From Mesorhizobium kowhaii (GTDB lineage Bacteria > Pseudomonadota > Alphaproteobacteria > Rhizobiales > Rhizobiaceae): a stretch of 64,000 bases of DNA. The notes beneath the pieces are model-generated. The model worked only from the letters and a program-made list of their open reading frames with translations, was not told where the DNA came from and searched no databases. Of this stretch, positions 1 through 9,447 are shown piece by piece. The stretch is from NCBI RefSeq assembly GCF_003253745.1, contig NZ_MZXV01000076.1, forward strand, positions 124,001-188,000, written 5' to 3'. Position numbers and translations under genes: made by a program. The number at the start of each line of letters is the position of its first letter. Positions within the stretch are counted from its first letter, which is position 1.

Positions 1-783
<783 letters not shown>

Positions 784-1023
784 GGACGAACTCCGGACAG
801 TGTCGGGGAGGAAACTGGGCGTCATGATTAGCGCGAAAATGCTGCAGTGCAAACAAAATTGACGCTGAATTAAATCGATTTAAACGGAATCTTTGCGCCA
901 AAGCTGGTCGCATTCGGTCGAACGCGCAAGAAAGCGCCGGCGCTGCCGTTCAAGGCATGATCCTTTTCCGGCTAAAGGCCGGCTGTATCGGCTTGCCGGG
1001 TTCATCTGAAAGGGAGCAAGGCT

Positions 1024-1059
1024 CAAAAGAAAAATGCCCGGCGCGAAGCGCCGGGCATT
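1024..1059 (-). terminator. Rho-independent terminator of the liv operon
   Basis: A perfect 12-bp stem (1033-1044 with 1048-1059, arms AATGCCCGGCGC) closes a 3-nt loop. On the minus strand it is followed by a T-rich run (TTTTCTTTTG after the stem). It lies just after the stop of the binding-protein gene, so it ends liv transcription before pyc. Confidence 0.85.
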
Positions 1060-1083
1060 CCATAAAAATCGAGGCCGACAGGC

Positions 1084-2202
1084 TTACATCTTCTGGATGT
1101 AAGTGTACTTGCCGTCGTCGCCCTTCTTCCATTCGTACATGACGTAGCCGGGCAGCGTCGGATCGCCCTTGGCGTCATAGGACAGGTCGCCGAGCACGGT
1201 CTTGAACGGGCCATTCGCATGCAGCGCCTTGGCAACTTCCTGCGGGTCGTTCGACTTGGCGGCCGTCGCTGCTTCCGAAAGCGCCTGCACGGCAGCGTAA
1301 GCGTAGAGCGTGTACGCTTCCGGCTCGAAACCCTGCGCGCGGAACTTCTCGACGAGTTCCTTGTTGGCGGGGATCAGGCGCGGATCCGGGCCGAACGTGT
1401 TGAGCGTGCCCGCAACCGCGTCGCCCGCGATCGAAGCCAGCTCGTTCGACACGATGCCGTCACCGGAGATCAGCGTCGCCTTGAGGCCCTGGTCAGCCGC
1501 CTGGCGGATGATCAGGCCGGCTTCGGTGTGGAGGCCGCCCCAATAGATGATGGAGACGCCGGCTTCCTTCATCTTGGCGATCAGCGCCGAGAAGTCCTTG
1601 TCGCCGACATTGATGCCTTCATACATGACTTCCGTCACGCCCTTGGCGTTCATCGCCTTCTTGGTTTCGTCGGCAAGGCCCTGGCCGTAGGTGGTCTTGT
1701 CGTGAACGACGGCGATCTTGGCGTCCTTGAAGTTCGCGGCGAGATAGGCGCCGGCAATGCTGCCTTGCTGGTCATCGCGTCCGCAGGTGCGGAACACGTT
1801 CCACAGGCCACGCTCGGTGAACTGCGGGTTGGTCGCGGCCGGCGTGATCTCGACGATGTTGTTTTCCGCATAGACTTCCGATGCCGGGATCGAGACGCCC
1901 GAGTTGAAGTGGCCGACCACGAACTTGACGCCGTCGCCGACGAACTTGTTGGCGACCGAGATGCCCTGCTTCGGATCGGAGACGTCGTCGCCAACCTCGA
2001 GCTTGATCTGCTCGCCATTGATGCCGCCCTTGGCATTGATGTCGGCGACAGCCGCTTCCGCACCCTTCTGAAGCTGTGCGCCGAAGGCTGCGTTCGGACC
2101 GGTGATCGGACCGGCGACGCCGATCAGTACATCAGCCCACGCGTTGCCGCCGAACGCGACGAGCGCGGTCAGGGCGACGGCGGACAAAAGTGACTTTTTC
2201 AT
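1084..2202 (-). CDS. livJ: Branched-chain amino acid ABC transporter, periplasmic binding protein
   Basis: Periplasmic solute receptor of the Leu/Ile/Val-family (HAAT) ABC transporter encoded upstream. The 372-residue product has a Sec signal peptide (MKKSLLSAVALTALVAFGG, probable cut after NAWA) and then the LivJ/BraC opening DVLIGVAGPITGPNAAFG, with further type I periplasmic-binding-fold signatures such as VVHDKTTYGQGLAD. GGGAG lies 8 nt before the ATG. It is the last gene of the operon, separated from the small membrane gene by 137 nt, which may hold a secondary promoter allowing higher expression of the receptor. A strong terminator follows. Actual substrates (Leu/Ile/Val or broader) cannot be read from sequence. 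Confidence 0.93.
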   Translation of the reverse strand: MKKSLLSAVALTALVAFGGNAWADVLIGVAGPITGPNAAFGAQLQKGAEAAVADINAKGGINGEQIKLEVGDDVSDPKQGISVANKFVGDGVKFVVGHFNSGVSIPASEVYAENNIVEITPAATNPQFTERGLWNVFRTCGRDDQQGSIAGAYLAANFKDAKIAVVHDKTTYGQGLADETKKAMNAKGVTEVMYEGINVGDKDFSALIAKMKEAGVSIIYWGGLHTEAGLIIRQAADQGLKATLISGDGIVSNELASIAGDAVAGTLNTFGPDPRLIPANKELVEKFRAQGFEPEAYTLYAYAAVQALSEAATAAKSNDPQEVAKALHANGPFKTVLGDLSYDAKGDPTLPGYVMYEWKKGDDGKYTYIQKM

Positions 2203-2339
2203 TTAAACGCTCCCATTTACGGAGTGGGCGTGGATGAAGCTTTCATGCGATGCCCACCCTTATCGCAGAAAGCATAGTTTGCCGATTTTCAGGCCCTTGT
2301 CACGCCGATTCATCCCCGAAGCGGCGTTAATGATGAACG

Positions 2340-2687
2340 TCAACCTTTCGGTTTCCAGCTCAAGATTGAAGCTCTTTCATAGAGCCAATTATACTGCGTC
2401 ACCATCTGGTTGGTGCGCGTGTATTGATAGCCGACGAAGCCGAGGATCATCAGCACGATGGTGTCGACAATGTAATAGTGCAGCGAGAACATCGTGCCGC
2501 CGAACAGCGCGTGATGGATGAAGCGGATGCCGATGCCAAGGCCGAGCATATAGGCGAACAGATGCATGAAGCTGCGCCATGTCTGAGCGCTGGCCTTGCC
2601 TGTCATCCAAGCCGCCCAGCCGCCGAGCAGACAGGTGACGAAGAAGAATTGCCAGATCGACGGCTCCTCGTAGAGAATGCCCTGCAT
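2340..2687 (-). CDS. Small membrane protein of the liv cluster (DUF6867-like)
   Basis: A 115-residue protein with about three hydrophobic segments (about 12-30, 40-62, 70-88) and a charged tail ending SILSWKPKG. AGGAGA precedes the ATG by 7 nt. It lies 17 nt after livF in the same operon. I recall proteins of this kind next to livF in many Rhizobiales, annotated only as a domain of unknown function; the name DUF6867 is from memory. No catalytic motif is visible. Position suggests a role linked to the transporter, perhaps assembly or tuning of the membrane complex, but that is inference. Confidence 0.75.
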   Translation of the reverse strand: MQGILYEEPSIWQFFFVTCLLGGWAAWMTGKASAQTWRSFMHLFAYMLGLGIGIRFIHHALFGGTMFSLHYYIVDTIVLMILGFVGYQYTRTNQMVTQYNWLYERASILSWKPKG

Positions 2688-2704
2688 GGTGAAGTCTCCT
2701 GAGC

Positions 2705-3433
2705 TCAGTGGTGTCCGCCTTCGAGATAGGCGGCGCGCACTTCCGGATTGGCGAGCAGTTCCTTGCCGGTGCCGCTCATCGTCACATTGCCATTGACCAT
2801 GACATAGCCGCGCGTGGCGAGCTTGAGCGCGCCGAAGGCGTTCTGCTCGACCAGGAACACGGTCAGCCCCTGGGTGCGGTTCAGCTCACGGATGGCGTCG
2901 AAGATCTGCTTGACGATCAGTGGCGCCAGGCCGAGCGACGGTTCGTCGAGCAAAAGCAGCTTCGGCCGCGCCATCAGCGCGCGTCCGATCGACAGCATCT
3001 GCTGCTCCCCGCCCGAGAGCGTGCCGCCGCGCTGGGCGATGCGCTCCTTCAGCCGTGGGAACAGCGTGAACACCTTCTCGACGTCCTCGTCATAGTGTTT
3101 GAGGTTGTCGAGGCTGGCGCCCATCTGCAGGTTCTCCATCACCGTCATGCGCGGGAAGATGCGCCGGCCCTCCGGCGACTGAGCAATGCGCATGCGCGCG
3201 ATCTCGTGCGTCGGCATCTGGGTGATGTCGGTGCCGGCAAAGGTGATGGTGCCGGATCGAGCGCGAGGCGCGCCGAAGATGGTCATCATCAGCGTCGACT
3301 TGCCGGCGCCGTTGGCGCCGATCAGCGCCACGATCTCACCCTGGTTGACGCTGACATCGACGCCGTTCAGCGCCCGGATGTTGCCGTAATAGGTTTGCAC
3401 ACCCTTGATATCGAGCAGTGTTGTCCCGGCCAT
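2705..3433 (-). CDS. livF: Branched-chain amino acid ABC transporter ATP-binding protein LivF
   Basis: One of the two ATPases powering the Liv importer on the cytoplasmic face. The 242 residues contain Walker A GANGAGKST, the signature LSGGEQQ and Walker B LLLLDEPSLGL, with the usual LivF length and C-terminus. The ATG at 3433 overlaps the livG stop by one base (TGATG) and has GGAGGGGG 6 nt upstream, which decides the start over the adjacent GTG. The overlap implies translational coupling with livG. Confidence 0.95.
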   Translation of the reverse strand: MAGTTLLDIKGVQTYYGNIRALNGVDVSVNQGEIVALIGANGAGKSTLMMTIFGAPRARSGTITFAGTDITQMPTHEIARMRIAQSPEGRRIFPRMTVMENLQMGASLDNLKHYDEDVEKVFTLFPRLKERIAQRGGTLSGGEQQMLSIGRALMARPKLLLLDEPSLGLAPLIVKQIFDAIRELNRTQGLTVFLVEQNAFGALKLATRGYVMVNGNVTMSGTGKELLANPEVRAAYLEGGHH

Positions 3434-5094
3434 CACTTACCCCCTCCACGCTTGCCCGCCACAGGCTTGGCGGTCTTCCCAGAAGCCGCGCTTGCGGTCT
3501 TCCCGGAAGCCGCGCTTGCGGCCTTCCCCGAAGCTGCATTTGCAGTCTTCCCGGAAGCATGGCTGGTCGCCACCTTGCCCGCATCGACGCGGCGCGAGAA
3601 TTCCGTATCCTTGCCCTGGCCAAGCAGCTTGGCCTGCTTGACCCATTCCTCACGCGCGATGCGCCCGTCAAAGGCGAGATAGGCTTCGGCGGCCTCAACG
3701 TCGGCCTTTTTCCAGGCGCCGATCTGGTCGAAGTGGAAGATGCCGTGATCGTTGAGCTTCTTCTCGTTGACCGTACCGATGCCCTTGATGCGGGTCAGAT
3801 TGTCGGCCTTGCCGCCGCGCGGCGCCGCAAGCCGGTTGGAGATTCCCCCAGCCGTCGCCGTCGGAGTCTTCGTTGTTGCAGTCTTCGTCGCTGGCGCCTT
3901 GGCGGTTGCCGGAGCTTTGGCGGCCGGTTTGGCAGGTGCGGGCGCCGCGGTCGACTTCACCGCCGTTCCGGTTGCCGCCTTTGACGCCGCTTTCGGAGCA
4001 GGCTTTGCTTTCGCCGCTGGAGCGGGCTTCGCGGCCGGTACCGCCGTCAGCGAGGCCGCCTCGTTCGCCGCGGCGAGCGATCTTGCGTCGACCTGACCGG
4101 CCTTTGACGCGCCCTTCGCCACCGTGACCCGTTCGCCTTCGCTGTGGCCGACCGTGTCGGTCACCGGCCCGGCGAGAAACGAAGACGACGTTCCCGGGCC
4201 GTGCGCGGCATCCGGCCCCGTATCGAGCTGTTCGATGACGTCTTCGTCGCCGACTTCGGTAAGGACCGCCTCAACCTCCTCGTCGTCGACGCCGAGATAG
4301 GCGGCGATGACGCGTGGATCGGTACGCACCGATTGCGGACTGCCGTCGGAGATCTTGCGGCCATATTCCAGCACCACGACATGGTCTGAAATCTGCATGA
4401 CCACCGACATGTCATGCTCGATCAACAGGATCGAGGTGCCCGTGGTGTTCTTGATGTCGATCAGAAGTTCGTTGAGCGCCGCCGATTCCTTTGGATTGAG
4501 GCCGGCCGCCGGCTCGTCGAGGCACAGAAGCTCCGGCCCCGTGCACATGGCGCGGGCGATCTCGAGGCGCCGCTGCGCGCCATAGGGCAGGTCACCGGCC
4601 GGATCGTCGGCACGGTCGACGAGATCGGCCTTCTCCAGCCAGTGCCTGGCAAGCTCGACCGATTCGGCCGAGGCCTTGCGGTAGCCGCTGAAGCCGAACA
4701 GGCCCAGCACCGTATAGCCCGATGCCTTCATCAGCTTGTTGTGCTGGGCAACCAAAAGATTCTCCAGCAGCGTCATGCCCGAGAACAGGCGGATGTTCTG
4801 GAAGGTGCGCGCCACCTTGGCACGCGCCGGGATCTCATGATTGGGCAGCCGCTCGAGCAGATAGCTCGAGCCGTCGTTCCGGTTGAGCGTGATCATGCCT
4901 TCCGACGGCTTGTAGAAGCCGGTGATGCAGTTGAACACGGTGGTCTTGCCGGCACCATTGGGGCCGATCAGCGCGGTGATCTCGCCGCGCTTGGCGGTGA
5001 AGGACAGGTCGCCGATAGCGACCAGGCCGCCGAACTTCATCGACAGATGCTCGACCTGCAGGATGGCGTCGTTCATGGGTGTGACCGCGTTCAT
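3433..5094 (-). CDS. livG: ABC transporter ATP-binding protein LivG with C-terminal helix-hairpin-helix extension
   Basis: The second Liv ATPase, but about twice the normal length: 553 residues against about 255. Residues 1 to about 270 are a standard LivG ATPase (Walker A GPNGAGKTT, Walker B LLCLDEPAAGL). A low-complexity Ala/Pro/Lys linker of about 130 residues follows. A helix-hairpin-helix-like domain then starts near residue 430 (DNLTRIKGIG, then EEWVKQAKLLGQG near 490). The tail has four 8-residue repeats (type ASGKTASA) and ends KRGGGK. The same kind of module ends ribosomal protein L21 (38009-38677). The open frame is continuous and followed by overlapping livF, so the extension is real coding sequence rather than a read-through. 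Its role is unknown; such modules in other rhizobial proteins are known to me only as uncharacterised. Confidence 0.93.
   Translation of the reverse strand: MNAVTPMNDAILQVEHLSMKFGGLVAIGDLSFTAKRGEITALIGPNGAGKTTVFNCITGFYKPSEGMITLNRNDGSSYLLERLPNHEIPARAKVARTFQNIRLFSGMTLLENLLVAQHNKLMKASGYTVLGLFGFSGYRKASAESVELARHWLEKADLVDRADDPAGDLPYGAQRRLEIARAMCTGPELLCLDEPAAGLNPKESAALNELLIDIKNTTGTSILLIEHDMSVVMQISDHVVVLEYGRKISDGSPQSVRTDPRVIAAYLGVDDEEVEAVLTEVGDEDVIEQLDTGPDAAHGPGTSSSFLAGPVTDTVGHSEGERVTVAKGASKAGQVDARSLAAANEAASLTAVPAAKPAPAAKAKPAPKAASKAATGTAVKSTAAPAPAKPAAKAPATAKAPATKTATTKTPTATAGGISNRLAAPRGGKADNLTRIKGIGTVNEKKLNDHGIFHFDQIGAWKKADVEAAEAYLAFDGRIAREEWVKQAKLLGQGKDTEFSRRVDAGKVATSHASGKTANAASGKAASAASGKTASAASGKTAKPVAGKRGGGK
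3462..3563 (-). repeat. 24-bp tandem repeats in the livG 3' end
   Basis: About four in-frame copies of a 24-bp unit encode the 8-residue repeats ASGKTANA, ASGKAASA, ASGKTASA and ASGKTAKP at the LivG C-terminus. Copy number is likely to vary between strains through slippage. Confidence 0.75.
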
Positions 5095-6689
5095 CAGCCG
5101 TGGCCCTCCTTGGTGAAGGATCCTGACACGGCCCTGCGTATCTTGAGGAAGGCCGTCGGTTCACGGCTGCCGACGAAGCCGCGCGGCTTCCACAGCATGA
5201 CGATGACCATGGCCATGCCAAACAACAGCATGCGGTAGAGTTCGGGCGTGAAGTCCGGCCCGAATATCTGCTTGAGGAAGTCGAGTTCGCGCAGCGCCTC
5301 GGTGCCGCCGATCATCACAATGGCGGCGACGGCGATGCCGACCAGCGAGCCCATGCCGCCGAGCACGACGATCGCCAGGATAATCGCCGATTCCAGGAAG
5401 ACGAAGGATTCCGGGCTGACGAAGCCTTGCCGTGCGGCGAAGAACGAGCCGGCGAAGCCACCGAACATGGCACCGGTGGCAAAGGCGGTCAGCTTGGTGG
5501 TGGTGGTGTTGATACCCAGAGACCGGCAGGCGATCTCGTCCTCGCGCAGCGCTTCCCATGCGCGGCCAACCGGCAGACGGCGCAGCCTGATGGTGACGAA
5601 GGCGGTGAGCAGGCAGAGCCCCAGGATCAGATAGTAGAGGAAAATCTTGTAATAGGCGCCCGATTGGGCGATGCCCAGCACCTTGGCGATGTAGTTCGGG
5701 TCTGACACGTTGAACGACATCAGGCCGAAGAAGCTGACCTTGGGAATGCCGGAAATGCCGGACGAACCGTTGGTGACCTCGCGCCAATTGATCAGCACCA
5801 GGCGGATGATCTCGCCGAATGCCAGAGTCACGATCGCCAGATAGTCGCCGCGCAGGCGCAGCACCGGAAAGCCGAGCATCACGCCCCAAAACGCGGCCAT
5901 CATGCCGGCGGCGGGCAGCAGGATCCAGAACGACAGGCCGAAATGCGTGCCGAGAAGCGCATACGAATAGGCGCCAATCGCATAAAAGGCGACGTAGCCA
6001 AGGTCGAGCAGGCCGGCGAGGCCGACAACGATGTTGAGGCCCCAGGCCAGCATCACATAGATCAGGATCTGGATGCCGAAATTGTCGACCCATTTCAGCG
6101 AGCCCTGCAGCCCTCCGACAATCGACCAAGCGTTCAGCGACAGCACCGCGACCACGAGGATCGGGTACAGCACGAGCGCGGCAACGCCGAGCTTTGTGAA
6201 GTTGGCATGGATGAAGGCGCGGAAGTAGTAGATCACGCTAGCCAGCACATAGATGACCGCCAGGGCGCGCAGGAATTGCAGATAGCCGGCCGGTTCTGCT
6301 CCCACCCATCCGGCGAGAGAGTTGCTCAACACGAACAGCAGCACCGCCGCGACGACAGCCAGTATGAACGCCGGCAACTGGAAGAAACGTGACCCCACGC
6401 TGGCCGGCAACAGGCCGGTGGCGACGTCGGTGATCTTCTGGTTGGCCATGAAGGGCTGGCCATAGGCGACATAGAGGAAGCGTCCGACGGCCGTAGCGAT
6501 CACCACGGCGGCGAGCAGGCCCCAGCGCTCAGTCAGGACCAGTTCATTGGAAATGTTCTGACCGGTCTTCAGCCCGATGAACAGCACGAACAGGCCAAGC
6601 GCAATGGCGCCGGCATAGAACGCTTCCTTGAGGGCGCGTTGGATAGGGGTGGCGACGCTGTCGCGCTCCGGAGATACGGTGACGGCCAT
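5094..6689 (-). CDS. livM: Branched-chain amino acid ABC transporter permease LivM
   Basis: Inner-membrane permease subunit of the Liv importer. The 531 residues form a highly hydrophobic protein. The conserved LivM core is clear from about residue 200 (GLNIVVGLAGLLDLGYVAF, LRLRGDYLAIVTLAFGEIIR, GAMFGGFAGSFFAARQGFVS). About 200 N-terminal residues with extra membrane segments make it longer than enterobacterial LivM (about 425), as is common in rhizobia. The stop overlaps the livG start (TGATG), and livH ends 4 nt upstream. Confidence 0.95.
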   Translation of the reverse strand: MAVTVSPERDSVATPIQRALKEAFYAGAIALGLFVLFIGLKTGQNISNELVLTERWGLLAAVVIATAVGRFLYVAYGQPFMANQKITDVATGLLPASVGSRFFQLPAFILAVVAAVLLFVLSNSLAGWVGAEPAGYLQFLRALAVIYVLASVIYYFRAFIHANFTKLGVAALVLYPILVVAVLSLNAWSIVGGLQGSLKWVDNFGIQILIYVMLAWGLNIVVGLAGLLDLGYVAFYAIGAYSYALLGTHFGLSFWILLPAAGMMAAFWGVMLGFPVLRLRGDYLAIVTLAFGEIIRLVLINWREVTNGSSGISGIPKVSFFGLMSFNVSDPNYIAKVLGIAQSGAYYKIFLYYLILGLCLLTAFVTIRLRRLPVGRAWEALREDEIACRSLGINTTTTKLTAFATGAMFGGFAGSFFAARQGFVSPESFVFLESAIILAIVVLGGMGSLVGIAVAAIVMIGGTEALRELDFLKQIFGPDFTPELYRMLLFGMAMVIVMLWKPRGFVGSREPTAFLKIRRAVSGSFTKEGHG

Positions 6690-6693
6690 GATC

Positions 6694-7596
<903 letters not shown>

Positions 7597-7931
7597 GTGT
7601 ACGTGGCTCCCCTGGAATGTCGCCCATGCAGACGCATTCCTTTTCGTATTTCCCCTAGTCGTAAAGTTTCGAGCCCGGATTGCAACGTCATTTTTCAATC
7701 GTCGTGCGTGTTTTGCCGACACGCCGTCCGATTGCCCGTTTTCTCCCATCCGGCCCCTGGACTATCGCGGACCCTACCATTGGCATAACGCAATGTCTTT
7801 GACGATTCGACCGCATCATGCGCCCCGTTTCGAAGAAATCGCCGTCAAAATTAGGTGATTAGAAGAATCCTTGCGTTGCTGACAGGGTCCGTTTTTCGTT
7901 CTGTTCCTTTCCGCTAGGTCAGGATCCGTGG
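7597..7931. other. Intergenic region upstream of livH
   Basis: About 330 bases between the livH start and the gene remnant at 7932. It must carry the liv promoter, read leftwards. I see no convincing gene, hairpin or clear -35/-10 pair. Confidence 0.4.
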
Positions 7932-8007
7932 GCGAACGGATCGCGGTCGTCAACGAAGATGGTGTTCAATCCGGTCATCCCTGCCCTGCCGCCGATCGAG
8001 GAATGAT
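7932..8007 (-). pseudogene. Remnant of the 3' end of a 4-hydroxyproline epimerase gene
   Basis: This 76-nt stretch matches 9470-9546, the last codons of the intact epimerase gene, at about 71 of 77 aligned positions with one 1-nt deletion, in the same orientation. Read on the minus strand it still spells MTGLNTIFVDDRDPFAHG followed by Ser and a stop. Nothing else of the gene remains: the ectC stop lies 12 nt upstream. It is therefore a gene tail left by duplication, insertion or loss of a tandem paralogue. Confidence 0.8.
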
Positions 8008-8018
8008 GCTCCTCGGGC

Positions 8019-8405
8019 TCAGTAGGCAGATCCGCCATTCCCGCTCAGGACATGCCGCTCGGTGCCATCAAGGGGAGGATTGAAGACGCTGACCAGGATC
8101 ATGTCGCTGGCAGCATCGGCACGCAGATAGTGATCGTCATGTTCATTGAGCACATAGATCGTGCCTGGCTCGATACGATGCACTTCACCGGACATGCCTT
8201 CGACCTCGCCAGCGCCGGCGATGCAGTAGCAGGCCTCGAAATGCCGCCGGTAGTGGAGGCGTGATTCGCTGCCTGCACGCACCACGGTATGGCAGACAGT
8301 GAACCCCATGCCGTCCTTTTGTGTCAGCAGGCGGTGGCTGGTGCCATTGCCCCAATCCACGAAGAAGTCAGATTTTTCTACATCAGCCAATTGCCTGGTG
8401 AACAT
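8019..8405 (-). CDS. ectC: Ectoine synthase-like cupin (orphan EctC)
   Basis: A 128-residue cupin with the length and full sequence pattern of ectoine synthase, which cyclises N-gamma-acetyl-diaminobutyrate to ectoine. The three residues known to bind iron in Paenibacillus lautus EctC (Glu57, Tyr84, His92) fall at the same positions here: HFEACYC with E57, GTIYVLNEHDDH with Y84 and H92. The family ending VFNPPL is present too. No ectA, ectB or ectD is in the window. The gene stands alone, divergent from a LysR gene and next to hydroxyproline catabolism. Orphan EctC proteins are known in some bacteria that do not make ectoine, and may act on imported precursor or on another amino acid. Family membership is firm; the in vivo substrate is uncertain. 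Confidence 0.82.
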   Translation of the reverse strand: MFTRQLADVEKSDFFVDWGNGTSHRLLTQKDGMGFTVCHTVVRAGSESRLHYRRHFEACYCIAGAGEVEGMSGEVHRIEPGTIYVLNEHDDHYLRADAASDMILVSVFNPPLDGTERHVLSGNGGSAY

Positions 8406-8529
8406 GGTCGTTTTCCCTGCGTATCGTCAAAAGCCCGGAGTCTCCGGTTGCGGATCGGGAACAGGCCCGAAATCCGACTGCAGAAATGCCGCAAGATATG
8501 CGCGTCTTCAAATGATTGCTTCTCACCTG

Positions 8530-8552
8530 ATATGTTAGTAAATTTTACATAT
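8530..8552. promoter_or_regulatory. Palindromic operator between ectC and lysR
   Basis: An imperfect palindrome with arms ATATGT and ACATAT around an AT-rich centre, containing T-N11-A as expected for LysR-type sites. It overlaps the ATG of the LysR gene (8551), so it probably serves autoregulation and control of the divergent ectC. Confidence 0.5.
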
Positions 8553-9444
8553 GGAATATGTCCCGCTGAACGCCGTCCGGGCTTTCGAGGCCGCTGCGCG
8601 TCATCTCAGTTTCTCCGCTGCCGGCGAGGAGCTGCACGTCACCCACCCGGCCATCAGTCACCAGATAAGGCGACTGGAGGAGTGGTTGGGCGTGCCGCTC
8701 TTCCACCGGGACACGCGCAAGGTACGGCTGACGGATGCAGGGGTAATCCTCCAGGCCTCGGCGAGCGGGGCACTTGGCGAACTCGGCGCCACATGCCGGC
8801 GCATTCGGCGCAATGCGGCTGTGGCAACCGTATCCGTGGGTTGCATACCTTCCATTGCCAGCCGTTGGCTCGTGCCCCGCCTGCCGGACTTCACCGCCAG
8901 CCATCCCGATATCGGCATGCGGGTGGCTTATGCACGGGCCGAGGAAAGGCTCGGCGATGGTGAGAACGATGTGCTGATCACGCTTGGGGCGGATCCGACT
9001 CCCGGCGTCACCAGTCTCAAGCTGTTTTCACGCCTGAACCGGCCGGTGTGCAGCCCCTATTACTTCGCCGGTAAGGACCATCTGCGAACACCCGCGGGAA
9101 TCGCAGGCGCGGACCTTTTGCATGACGAGAACCGTCAGGGCTGGCGCGAGTGGTTCTCCGAGGCCGGACTACCCAATTTCGACGTCGGCAACGGACCCGT
9201 CTTCGCCGACTTCAACATTCTTGCAACGGCGGTCATCGCCGGCCACGGCGTGGCGCTTTGTCCAGTCGACGTTTTTCGGGACGAACTGAAGCGGGGCGAT
9301 CTGATTGTCTTGTCACAGGTCGCAACCAATCGCGACAAGGGCTACTTCCTGACGATGTCGGTCAATGCTTCGCCCGCCGCGATGACCTTCGCCGACTGGT
9401 TTCGCCAGGAGGTCTCGGTCAATGCCGCGGCCGATGATCAGTAG
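8551..9444 (+). CDS. LysR-family transcriptional regulator (GcvA-like)
   Basis: 297 residues. The N-terminal winged helix-turn-helix (PLNAVRAFEAAARHLSFSAAG, helix around HVTHPAISHQIRRLEEWLG) is of the GcvA/AmpR type, and the C-terminal half is a periplasmic-binding-fold effector domain (SVGCIPSIASRWLVPRLPDF). It is divergent from ectC across 145 nt with a palindrome at its own start, and convergent with the hydroxyproline epimerase gene (stops 3 nt apart). By position it most likely controls ectC. The effector is unknown. Confidence 0.9.
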   Translation: MEYVPLNAVRAFEAAARHLSFSAAGEELHVTHPAISHQIRRLEEWLGVPLFHRDTRKVRLTDAGVILQASASGALGELGATCRRIRRNAAVATVSVGCIPSIASRWLVPRLPDFTASHPDIGMRVAYARAEERLGDGENDVLITLGADPTPGVTSLKLFSRLNRPVCSPYYFAGKDHLRTPAGIAGADLLHDENRQGWREWFSEAGLPNFDVGNGPVFADFNILATAVIAGHGVALCPVDVFRDELKRGDLIVLSQVATNRDKGYFLTMSVNASPAAMTFADWFRQEVSVNAAADDQ

Positions 9445-9447
9445 ATA

